DNA of 7,125 bases from Nitrospirota bacterium (lineage in GTDB: Bacteria > Nitrospinota_A > UBA7883 > JACRGQ01), in NCBI GenBank assembly GCA_024275775.1, contig JAJRYM010000047.1:1-7125 (forward strand), in the 5' to 3' direction. Below the pieces are notes generated by a model, which was given only the letters and a program-made list of their open reading frames with translations, searched no databases and was not told the origin of the DNA. Each line of letters opens with the position of its first letter. Positions within the stretch are counted from its first letter, which is position 1. Position numbers and translations under genes: made by a program. Shown in pieces: positions 1-6,548 of the stretch.

Positions 1-1218
1 CGCAGGATGTCTCTTCTGGAGATGCTGAATATTTTCCTTCAGTTCCGGTTCGATACCGTAAGGAAACGGCTGGAATTCGATCTCGGCAAAATTCTCGACA
101 GGCTTCATATCTTGCGCGGCCTGTTGAAAGTGCTGATGGATATCGACAAGGCGATTATTCTTATCCGCAAATCGAAATCGCGCGATGAAGCGCGGCGCGG
201 CCTGATGCAGAAATTCGGCATCGACGAGAAACAGGCCGACGCCGTTCTTGACCTGCGGCTTTCTTCGCTCGTATCGCTGGAAATAAAAAAAATAACCGAT
301 GAAGCGGAAACTCTCGATACAAAAAGAAAATGGATTGAGTCTGTTCTCGGCTCCGCCGTAAAACTTAAAAAGGTGGTCAAAAACGAACTCCTTGAAATAG
401 TGACAACCTACGGGGACAGGCGCAAAACCCTGCTTGCGGGGGCTGTGGCCGATGAGGATGAATACTCGGAAGCCGATTTCATAGCGCATGAAAAATGTTT
501 CGTAATAGTAAGCCGGAACGGATGGGTGCGCAGAATCAGGAAAGAGCCGAACAGAGACCAGCTTCGCTTCAAGGAAAACGATTCCCTGATGGATATCATC
601 CCGATGGATACTAACGAGCATATCTGCTTTTTTTCGTCCGCCGGCCGGCTTTACGTTATCGACGCCTATCAGCTTCCGCAGACAACAGGCTTCGGCGAGC
701 CTGTACAGTCGATATTCAAATTCGGCGACGGCGAAAAACTCGTAGCCGTTTTCCGCATGCCTCATATTGCGTCCGGCAGGCCGGACGATAGAGAATTTCT
801 GGTAGTAATGGCAAACGGTGCGGGATTCAGACTGCGCCGAGGCGATATTTTGGAAACGACCCGCGCGGGAAGAAGGTTCGCTAACCTCAAGCAGGACAAC
901 GCCGTTTTATATCTGTTGCCGGCCGATAAACCTCTGGTCTATATCGCGGGCGACGGCGGGAAGGGATTGCTGTTCCGCTTGGAGGAAGTTCCGCTTCTTT
1001 CCGGCCCCGGCGCCGGCGTTCGGCTGATAAAATTGAAGGAAGGCAACAGGATAATCGGCGTGCGGAACGTAGATTTAAAAAGCCGTCTCAGGCTGGTGTT
1101 CGATACCGGCAGGCCGTCCATCCTTAAGATAGGCGAAATGGAGCCGGGCAGGCGCGCCGGAGCGGGGCGGTCCTACGGAGGCTTGCGGAAAAAGCTGACG
1201 GAGGTTGTCTATGAGTAA
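1..1218 (+). CDS. parC: DNA topoisomerase IV subunit A (ParC-like), 3' part; 5' end outside window
   Basis: This is the C-terminal ~405 residues of a type IIA topoisomerase A subunit, the half that cuts and rejoins DNA. The frame is open from base 1, and the ATG at 7 falls inside a conserved helix (EMLNIFLQFRFDTV), so it is not the start. The catalytic Tyr and winged-helix region lie upstream, outside the window. Residues ~25-130 form the coiled-coil/tower end (RLHILRGL, then the family signature QADAVLDLRLSSL). From ~162 come about five beta-pinwheel blades, each with a strand-Gly-strand motif such as FVIVSRNGWVRRI or ICFFSSAGRLYVI. A canonical GyrA box (QRRGGRG) is absent where blade 1 should carry it, and about five blades resembles ParC more than the six of GyrA. 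I infer a topoisomerase IV-type, decatenating role; a GyrA paralogue is the alternative. The stop overlaps the start of the next gene, the B subunit, by 8 bp. Confidence 0.85.
   Translation, partial: RRMSLLEMLNIFLQFRFDTVRKRLEFDLGKILDRLHILRGLLKVLMDIDKAIILIRKSKSRDEARRGLMQKFGIDEKQADAVLDLRLSSLVSLEIKKITDEAETLDTKRKWIESVLGSAVKLKKVVKNELLEIVTTYGDRRKTLLAGAVADEDEYSEADFIAHEKCFVIVSRNGWVRRIRKEPNRDQLRFKENDSLMDIIPMDTNEHICFFSSAGRLYVIDAYQLPQTTGFGEPVQSIFKFGDGEKLVAVFRMPHIASGRPDDREFLVVMANGAGFRLRRGDILETTRAGRRFANLKQDNAVLYLLPADKPLVYIAGDGGKGLLFRLEEVPLLSGPGAGVRLIKLKEGNRIIGVRNVDLKSRLRLVFDTGRPSILKIGEMEPGRRAGAGRSYGGLRKKLTEVVYE
1200..1204 (+). promoter_or_regulatory. Shine-Dalgarno site for parE
   Basis: GGAGG lies inside the last codons of the A subunit, 6 nt before ATG 1211. 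It decides the start of the B subunit over the TTG at 1205. Its position within the upstream gene, together with the 8-bp coding overlap, suggests coupled translation of the two subunits. Confidence 0.75.
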
Positions 1219-3094
1219 GAATTACACGGCTAAATCCATCACAGTGCTTAAAGGGCTGGAGCCTGTGCGCGCCCGCCCCGGTATGTACATAGGCGGCACC
1301 GACCTCAACGGCCTGCATCACCTTGTGTGGGAAGCGCTGGATAACGCCGTGGATGAGGCGATTAACGGCTACTGTAAAAATATAGACGTCATCCTCGGAG
1401 CGGACGGCAAAGTGGCCGTCGCCGATGACGGCCGCGGTATACCGATAGATACCCACAAACAGTATAAAAAATCTGCGCTCGAGCTGATAATGACCACCCT
1501 TCATGCCGGAGCCAAGTTCGATAACAAGTCTTACTCGTCGTCGGGCGGACTTCACGGGGTGGGCATTTCGGTTGTGAACGCTCTTTCCGAAACGATGGAC
1601 GTAAAAGTTTTCCGCGATGGCCATGAATGGATGCAGTCCTTTTCACGCGGGAAACCGGTCTCAGCGCTCAGGAAGGTTAAAGCGTCGCGTAAAAGGGGCA
1701 CGTCGATATCGTTTGTGCCGGACGGGCAGATTTTCAGAAAAATCGATTTTTCTTTCAAAACCGTATGCGCTATGGCGCGGTCGAAAACTTTTATTAACCG
1801 AGGTCTCAGGATAACGGTGAAGGATGAGCGGACGGACTCTGAAGAAGTTTTCCATTTTGAACGCGGCATACAGGATTACATAATGGAAGTCCTCGCCGGT
1901 AAAAAGGGGATATTCGAGGAGCCGTTTTACGCCATCGGCGATAATCATATTCATTGCGAAGCGGCTCTTCAATGGACGGAAAGCACCGAATCCAGAATCG
2001 AATCCTACTGCAACTCCATCCATACCGTTGACGGAGGCGCGCACGAAGCCGGCCTGAGGTCGGCGCTCGTTAAAACCGTCCGCCGGGAGATGGAAAGAAG
2101 AAAATCGAAACCGCTTCCCATAACTGTTGAGGACGTAAAGGAAGGGTTGACGGCGGTTCTTTCGGTGTTCGTTAAGAAACCGCAGTTTCAGGGGCAGACC
2201 AAGGAAAAGCTTAACAACCCGGAAGTGGCGGGACAGGTTGAGAATATCTTGAGGCCTATTTTCGAGCAGTTCCTCATAGAAAATCCGTCCACGGCCGCCG
2301 ATCTGGTGGCGCGTGTGGAGCTTGCCGCGAAGGCCAGGATGGACTCCCGCGCCGCCAGGGAGGAAGTCCAGCGCAAAGGCGCCATTTCGCACAGGCTTAC
2401 GCTTCCGGGCAAGCTGGCCGACTGCCAGTCCACTAACCCGGCCGATTCGGAGCTTTTCATTGTGGAAGGCGATTCGGCCGGCGGTTCAAGCAAGCAGGCC
2501 AGAGACAGGCGAACCCAAGCCATTCTGCCGCTACGGGGGAAAATACTCAATGTCGAAAACGCTTCCGGGCAGAAACTCCTGAATAACGCCGAGCTTAAAG
2601 CCCTCGTACTTACCATCGGCACCGGTTTCGGAGAAAATTTCAACATAAACGGCCTCCGGTACGAAAAAATAATCATCATGTCGGATGCCGACGTTGACGG
2701 CGCGCATATAAGCATCCTTTTGCTTACCTTCTTTTTCCGCTACATGACCCCGCTTATCAAGAGGGGAAGTGTTTACCTTTCGGTGCCCCCGCTGTATCGG
2801 ATAACCGTCGGGAAAGAGGTTCTCTACGCAACGGACGATGCGGAAAAAGAAGAAATCCTCGCATTGCACAAAAATCGGAAACTGGATGTGGCGCGTTTCA
2901 AAGGGCTGGGGGAAATGCCTGCGTCCGTTCTGAAGGAAACCACCATGAATCGTAAAAAAAGGAGCCTGCTTCGCGTTGAACTTGTTGGCGAAAAAGAGAC
3001 CGAAACGGCGTTTAGCGAGCTTATGGGGAAAGAAGCGGCTCCCAGATTCAGGTTCATACAGCAAAACTCGGCCGGTTTTGAGCTTGATGTCTAG
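1211..3094 (+). CDS. parE: DNA topoisomerase IV/gyrase subunit B (ParE/GyrB type), ATPase subunit
   Basis: This is the complete 627-residue ATPase subunit that drives strand passage with the upstream A subunit. The GHKL ATPase domain (~1-210) has EALDNAVDEA (E41 catalytic base, N45 metal ligand), DDGRGIP at 72-78 and the lid GGLHGVGISVVNAL at 112-125. The transducer domain carries the QTK loop at 329-331, whose Lys senses the ATP gamma-phosphate. The Toprim domain has EGDSAGGS from E419 and the metal-binding DADVD at 492-496. The C-terminal part holds RFKGLGEMP and ETTMNRKKRSLLRV. The length matches the short GyrB/ParE class without the large insertion of E. coli GyrB. I chose ATG 1211 because GGAGG at 1200-1204 sits 6 nt upstream. 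A TTG at 1205 would add two residues but abuts that site. ParE rather than GyrB is inferred from the ParC-like partner; the B subunit alone does not decide it. Confidence 0.92.
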   Translation: MSKNYTAKSITVLKGLEPVRARPGMYIGGTDLNGLHHLVWEALDNAVDEAINGYCKNIDVILGADGKVAVADDGRGIPIDTHKQYKKSALELIMTTLHAGAKFDNKSYSSSGGLHGVGISVVNALSETMDVKVFRDGHEWMQSFSRGKPVSALRKVKASRKRGTSISFVPDGQIFRKIDFSFKTVCAMARSKTFINRGLRITVKDERTDSEEVFHFERGIQDYIMEVLAGKKGIFEEPFYAIGDNHIHCEAALQWTESTESRIESYCNSIHTVDGGAHEAGLRSALVKTVRREMERRKSKPLPITVEDVKEGLTAVLSVFVKKPQFQGQTKEKLNNPEVAGQVENILRPIFEQFLIENPSTAADLVARVELAAKARMDSRAAREEVQRKGAISHRLTLPGKLADCQSTNPADSELFIVEGDSAGGSSKQARDRRTQAILPLRGKILNVENASGQKLLNNAELKALVLTIGTGFGENFNINGLRYEKIIIMSDADVDGAHISILLLTFFFRYMTPLIKRGSVYLSVPPLYRITVGKEVLYATDDAEKEEILALHKNRKLDVARFKGLGEMPASVLKETTMNRKKRSLLRVELVGEKETETAFSELMGKEAAPRFRFIQQNSAGFELDV

Positions 3095-3118
3095 GATATC
3101 CGGCTTGAAAAGTAAATG

Positions 3119-3146
3119 GGGGGTGGGCGAGTGGGAACCCACCCCC
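3119..3146 (+). terminator. GC-rich stem-loop after parE, possible terminator
   Basis: GGGGGTGGG (3119-3127) pairs perfectly with CCCACCCCC (3138-3146), giving a 9-bp GC-rich stem with a 10-nt loop, 24 bp after the parE stop. No U-tract follows on the plus strand; the next bases are purine-rich (ACTAGGAGAGGAGG). It is therefore not a standard intrinsic terminator, although the position suits 3'-end formation or transcript protection. The G6-T-G3-N5-G3 run could also form a quadruplex. Confidence 0.4.
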
Positions 3147-3535
3147 ACTAGGAGAGGAGGAAACACTCAAAATATACATTGTTGAGCGAACCCTAACCTC
3201 TAATAGGGCAAATCTCATGCCACTATTTAACTTATTGGAAATAAAGAATATTTTATAGCGCACTGTATGGTGTCTGTATGAAAAATCATTCAGGCGGTCA
3301 AAAATTGCATATATGCGAGTGCGGGTTACGATTTTAATTTCCGCCGTTGTGAGCGCAATAACTTAATAAATAAAAAGGAGGTTTGCCGGAACGGGCGATA
3401 CATTTTCCCTCGTTTTTGCCGGGAAGTTTCAGCTTTGATGGCTGTTCTGCCGCGTTCACTGTTTTTCTATACAAAAAATCGTGGTAATATCCTGATAAAT
3501 AAATTTTAATAGCGTATAAATTTCTGTTTTTAAAA

Positions 3536-3544
3536 TGCTAGAAT
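3536..3544 (+). promoter_or_regulatory. Candidate extended -10 promoter for the acpP operon
   Basis: TGCTAGAAT contains the extended -10 TG and a TAGAAT hexamer (consensus TATAAT), in AT-rich DNA about 35 bp before the acpP start. I see no good -35 box at 16-18 bp, as is tolerated for extended -10 promoters. A second similar element, TGGTAATAT, lies at 3482-3490. Transcription would start near 3550, giving a short leader. This rests on sequence inspection alone. Confidence 0.4.
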
Positions 3545-3567
3545 ACTCTCGGTTTTTAAATCTAAAA

Positions 3568-3573
3568 GAGGAG
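3568..3573 (+). promoter_or_regulatory. Shine-Dalgarno site for acpP
   Basis: GAGGAG lies 5 nt before the acpP ATG at 3579, a strong and well-spaced ribosome binding site. It fits the very high expression expected of acyl carrier protein and supports the chosen start. Confidence 0.75.
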
Positions 3574-3578
3574 CAAGT

Positions 3579-3815
3579 ATGGATGTTGTAGCCAAGGTAA
3601 ACGATATTATTTCACAACAGTTGGACGTGAAAATGGATGAAATTAAACCGGAATCTTCGTTTATAGAAGACCTCGGCGCAGATTCTCTGGATACGGCCGA
3701 ACTGGTTATGGCGTTTGAGGAATCTTTTGATATTGAAATCCCCGATGAGGATGCCGAAAAGATTCTCAAGGTAAAAGACGCCACAGATTACATAACTTCA
3801 AAAAGGAGCGAATAA
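3579..3815 (+). CDS. acpP: Acyl carrier protein
   Basis: This is the small acidic cytosolic carrier that holds growing acyl chains as thioesters during type II fatty acid synthesis. At 78 residues it has the usual length. The signature GADSLDTAELVM places the phosphopantetheine attachment Ser at S36, at the start of the acidic helix II that docks the synthase enzymes. Helix I (~2-15), the loop with PESSFIEDL, and the helix III/IV stretch IPDEDAEKI...DATDYI are all recognisable. The start is fixed by GAGGAG 5 nt upstream. The next gene, fabF, starts 6 bp after the stop, a pairing conserved across many bacteria, and FabF acts directly on this protein. It is probably transcribed from the promoter-like element just upstream as the first gene of the operon. 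No anomaly seen. Confidence 0.97.
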   Translation: MDVVAKVNDIISQQLDVKMDEIKPESSFIEDLGADSLDTAELVMAFEESFDIEIPDEDAEKILKVKDATDYITSKRSE

Positions 3816-3821
3816 GCACCC

Positions 3822-5057
3822 TTGCCCAGAAAGGTTGTTGTTACCGGCTTGGGGGCGCTCACCCCTCTCGGCAACACTGTTTCGGAAACATGGGAGGGAA
3901 TCAGGGCAGGCAGGAGCGGCATAGGCCCGATTACCCGTTTTGATCCCGAATCTTTCGCCTCAAAAATCGCAGGCGAGGTAAAAGGGTTCGACCCCGCCGC
4001 CTGGATTTCCCGTAAAGAAATCAAAAAAATGGATGTGTTTATCCAGTATGCCGTCGCGGCCGCGCGTATGGCGATGGATGACGCCTCTCTTCAAATAGGC
4101 GATTCGCTTGCGCCCCGCACCGGCGTGATTATCGGCGCCGGCATAGGCGGCCTTCCGGCTATAGAAAAGTATCACAAGAGATATCTTGAAAGCGGCCCGC
4201 GCAAAATAACACCGTTTTTCATTCCGATGGTCATAGTAAATATGGCCGCCGGGCATGTTTCGATGATGACGGGCGCCAGAGGCCCGAATGTCGCTCTCTC
4301 TACCGCCTGCGCCGCCGGCACACACTCGATAGGCGATTCATACCGGATTATCAAGCGCGACGAGGCGGACGTCATGATATGCGGCGGGGCGGAAGCCGTT
4401 GTATGCCCTCTGGCAATCGGCGGGTTCGCGGCGGCGAAGGCTCTTTCAACCAGAAACGACGATCCTCAGCGCGCCAGCAGGCCGTGGGATAAAGACCGCG
4501 ACGGCTTCGTACTTGGCGAAGGGGCCGGCATACTGATTCTTGAGGAGTATGAACACGCGCTTAAAAGAGGGGCGAAAATCTACTGCGAAGTTGTGGGATA
4601 CGGCACGAGTAGCGATGCTTATCACATTACTTCCCCCCCGCCGGAAGGCGACGGCGCCGCCCTTTGTATGAGCAATGCCGTAAAGGACGCGGGCATGGAG
4701 CCGGAGGAGATTGATTACATAAACGCTCACGGCACTTCAACGATTGCCGACATAATTGAAACAAAAGCGGTAAAGAAGGTTTTCGGCGGGCACGCCTACA
4801 AGCTCGCGGTATCCAGCACCAAATCGATGACAGGCCATCTGCTGGGCGCGGCCGGCGGCATCGAAGCCGTCTTCTGCGCCAAGGCTATCGAAGAGGATAT
4901 TCTGCCGCCGACCATAAATCTCGATACGCCCGATGAAGGGTGCGACCTTTTCTACGTTCCTAACGAAGCGGTGAAAAGGGAGGTCAGGGTGGCGCTTTCC
5001 AATTCGTTCGGCTTCGGAGGCACCAACGCCTCGCTTATTATGCGAAAACCTCAATGA
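3822..5057 (+). CDS. fabF: Beta-ketoacyl-ACP synthase II (FabF)
   Basis: This condensing enzyme elongates acyl-ACP with malonyl-ACP in fatty acid synthesis. It is a 411-residue thiolase-fold protein of standard length. The Cys-His-His triad is visible: C163 in STACAAGTHS, H303 in NAHGTST and H339 in MTGHLLGAAGG, with K334 in STKS. The C-terminal glycine loop GFGGTNAS is also present. The start is TTG 3822, which gives the expected N-terminus MPRKVVVTGLG; no ATG or GTG lies near enough to keep the first strand. GGAG at 3805-3808, inside the end of acpP, is 13 nt upstream, which is long. Initiation may therefore be modest or depend on translation coming through acpP. The gene sits 6 bp after acpP and overlaps rnc by ATGA. 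FabB is the alternative, but gene context and sequence favour FabF. Confidence 0.96.
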   Translation: MPRKVVVTGLGALTPLGNTVSETWEGIRAGRSGIGPITRFDPESFASKIAGEVKGFDPAAWISRKEIKKMDVFIQYAVAAARMAMDDASLQIGDSLAPRTGVIIGAGIGGLPAIEKYHKRYLESGPRKITPFFIPMVIVNMAAGHVSMMTGARGPNVALSTACAAGTHSIGDSYRIIKRDEADVMICGGAEAVVCPLAIGGFAAAKALSTRNDDPQRASRPWDKDRDGFVLGEGAGILILEEYEHALKRGAKIYCEVVGYGTSSDAYHITSPPPEGDGAALCMSNAVKDAGMEPEEIDYINAHGTSTIADIIETKAVKKVFGGHAYKLAVSSTKSMTGHLLGAAGGIEAVFCAKAIEEDILPPTINLDTPDEGCDLFYVPNEAVKREVRVALSNSFGFGGTNASLIMRKPQ

Positions 5058-5896
5058 TATTTTTCTGGAGAAAACTTAAAAAAAGAGACCCCGCCAGAGA
5101 AAAACTGCTTCGCGGTTTTGAAAAGGAAATCGGATACAGGTTCTCCGACCTTAACCTTCTCAATACGGCGCTTACGCACCCTTCCTATCTCAACGAGAAG
5201 CAGATTAAGGATCAGTCCGATTACGAAAGGATGGAGTTTCTTGGCGACTCTGTGCTGGGGCTGGTTGTTTCCAGCTTCATCTATAAAAAATTTCCGCATT
5301 ACGACGAAGGCGGCCTTTCCGATATAAAATCGTGGGTTGTAAGCGAAAAAATGCTCGCAGTCATCGCCCGCCGTATGCGCATCGGCAAATACATCCTGCT
5401 CGGCTCCGGCGAGGCCAGAAGCGGAGGGAGGCGGAAGAACTCCATTCTCTCTAATGTTTTCGAGTCGGTTGTCGGCGCTATTTATCTTGACGGCGGTTTC
5501 GAGAAGGGAAGGAATTTTATTCTGAAATTCTTCCGGCACGATATCGTCAGCCGCCCGCCTAACCGCGAGGCGAACAATTTTAAGGGGAAGCTTCAAAAAC
5601 TTACCCAGAACCGTTTCAGCGCCGACCCGCATTACGTTATCATCGGCGAGCACGGCCCGTCGCATTCGAGAATGTTCGAGATTGAGGTGCGCGTGACTGA
5701 CCGCAAGCTGGCCGGAGGCAAAGGGAGATCCAAAAAGGAAGCGGAGCAGAAAGCGGCGCTTGCCGCCATCAAGGTTCTACAGCCGTCCGGCTCTTCGGAC
5801 TCTTCTAAAAACGGCGCCTCACGCCGGAACGGCAAGAAATCCAGCGGAAAGAAAAAAACGGCTTCCCGTTCGGACAGCCCCACGGTCTCTTCCTGA
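5054..5896 (+). CDS. rnc: Ribonuclease III
   Basis: This is the double-strand-specific endoribonuclease that processes rRNA precursors and some mRNAs. The nuclease domain (~15-160) has the signature ERMEFLGDSVLG with E61 and D65, and NVFESVVGAIYLDGG with E137. N134 lies where E. coli has D114, a substitution I recall as common in the family. A double-stranded RNA-binding domain follows at ~173-243, from NNFKGKLQKLTQ through GRSKKEAEQKAALAAI. The 280 residues exceed the usual 220-240 because of a ~37-residue Ser/Lys/Arg/Gly-rich tail after the domain. The ATG at 5054 overlaps the fabF stop as ATGA and has no clear Shine-Dalgarno, so translation is probably coupled to fabF. The acpP-fabF-rnc order is widespread, and queE follows after 13 bp. 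Confidence 0.96.
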   Translation: MIFFWRKLKKRDPAREKLLRGFEKEIGYRFSDLNLLNTALTHPSYLNEKQIKDQSDYERMEFLGDSVLGLVVSSFIYKKFPHYDEGGLSDIKSWVVSEKMLAVIARRMRIGKYILLGSGEARSGGRRKNSILSNVFESVVGAIYLDGGFEKGRNFILKFFRHDIVSRPPNREANNFKGKLQKLTQNRFSADPHYVIIGEHGPSHSRMFEIEVRVTDRKLAGGKGRSKKEAEQKAALAAIKVLQPSGSSDSSKNGASRRNGKKSSGKKKTASRSDSPTVSS

Positions 5897-5909
5897 CGGT
5901 CGGCTTCCG

Positions 5910-6542
5910 ATGCCCGGTGGACTGAAGGTAAACGAAATCTTTTTGTCGCTTCAAGGCGAATCGACGCGCGCCGGACTGCCTACGGTCTTCGTGCGCCTCG
6001 CCGGGTGCAATCTGAGATGCGGTTACTGCGACACTTCGGGCGCGTGGGAAACCGGCGATTTCATGAGCATCGCGGAGATTGCAGGAAAAGTTGCGGAATT
6101 CGACTGCCGGCTTGTGGAAATAACCGGCGGCGAACCGATGTTGCAGGAAAACACGCCGGAGCTTGCGAGGAAACTTCTCTCGGACGGCTACACGGTGATG
6201 GTGGAAACAAACGGCACTATCGACCTCTCGCCACTGCCGAAAGAGGCTGTGAAAATAGTCGATATCAAATGCCCCGAAAGCGGTTCTGCCGAACCTTTCC
6301 TTTACGAAAATCTGGAACTGTTAACGGAAAATGACGAGATAAAATTCGTCGTCTCTTCAAAAGACGATTTCAACTGGTCTGCCGCCGAAACGGTTAAAAG
6401 AAACCTTTCTGCAATCTGCACGGTGAACGTTTCACCCGTCCACGGCAAAGTAGCCCCGGCCGACCTCGCCGAATGGATACTCGCAAGCGGCCTTCCCCTC
6501 CGCCTCAACCTCCAAATCCACAAATACCTCAACCTCCCCTGA
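5910..6542 (+). CDS. queE: 7-carboxy-7-deazaguanine synthase (QueE), radical SAM
   Basis: QueE converts 6-carboxy-tetrahydropterin to 7-carboxy-7-deazaguanine on the route to queuosine in tRNA and related deazaguanines. The 210-residue length is typical. The N-terminal motif FLSLQGES is followed by GCNLRCGYCDTSGAW, where C33, C37 and C40 (CxxxCxxC) bind the 4Fe-4S cluster. The SAM-binding motif TGGEP lies at 72-76. VETNGT, VDIKCP and the C-terminal LQIHKYLNLP are family features. I chose ATG 5910 because it leaves only a few residues before the first conserved motif. The frame is open further upstream through the rnc tail, but that stretch is not QueE-like. No clear Shine-Dalgarno precedes it, so it probably relies on readthrough from rnc 13 bp upstream. 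The other queuosine genes (queC, queD, queF) are not in the window. Confidence 0.94.
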   Translation: MPGGLKVNEIFLSLQGESTRAGLPTVFVRLAGCNLRCGYCDTSGAWETGDFMSIAEIAGKVAEFDCRLVEITGGEPMLQENTPELARKLLSDGYTVMVETNGTIDLSPLPKEAVKIVDIKCPESGSAEPFLYENLELLTENDEIKFVVSSKDDFNWSAAETVKRNLSAICTVNVSPVHGKVAPADLAEWILASGLPLRLNLQIHKYLNLP

Positions 6543-6548
6543 TTTCCC

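Larger units (their letters stand above)
3095..3578. other. 484-bp AT-rich intergenic region between parE and acpP
   Basis: I see no convincing gene here on either strand. From left to right it holds the GC-rich stem-loop at 3119-3146, a weak CCCTA/TAGGG hairpin at 3191-3208, and a possible folded RNA at 3259-3345. It also contains the palindrome GCATATATGC at 3307-3316, a perfect anti-Shine-Dalgarno match (AAGGAGGT) at 3375-3382 with no well-spaced start codon, and AT-rich DNA leading to a promoter-like element and the acpP ribosome binding site. Three tiny frames can be read: 3278-3337 (19 aa), 3313-3366 (17 aa, hydrophobic) and 3383-3487 (34 aa from TTG). I recognise none of them and do not call them genes. 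The gap is long compared with the near-zero spacing elsewhere in the window, so a regulatory leader or a decayed gene is plausible. Confidence 0.6.

Noticed and set aside
2531..3166. Long minus-strand open frames opposite parE (for example 2531-3166 and 1661-2392)
   Set aside because: They lie fully or mostly opposite a well-conserved gene, have no recognisable domains and no ribosome binding sites; shadow frames.
3160..3258. A possible small ORF after GGAGAGGAGG reading VERTLTSNRANLM...
   Set aside because: It would need an ATT or GTT start too far from the purine-rich site; no valid start codon in that frame near it and no recognisable product.
3278..3337. Micro-ORF of 19 aa with a Cys-Glu-Cys motif (KLHICECGLRF), suggesting a zinc-binding peptide
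   Set aside because: No ribosome binding site, very short, overlaps another tiny frame, and no recognisable family.
3347..3364. TTGTGAGCGCAATAACTT resembles a lac-type (LacI family) operator
   Set aside because: Only the left half matches (TTGTGAGC); the right half lacks the symmetry GCTCACAA, and no LacI-family gene or sugar gene is nearby. Probably coincidence.
5760..5909. Possible N-terminal extension of QueE, since its frame stays open back through the rnc tail
   Set aside because: The extra residues are Arg/Pro/Ala-rich with no QueE motif, and they are read from DNA coding the RNase III tail. ATG 5910 gives the normal QueE length.
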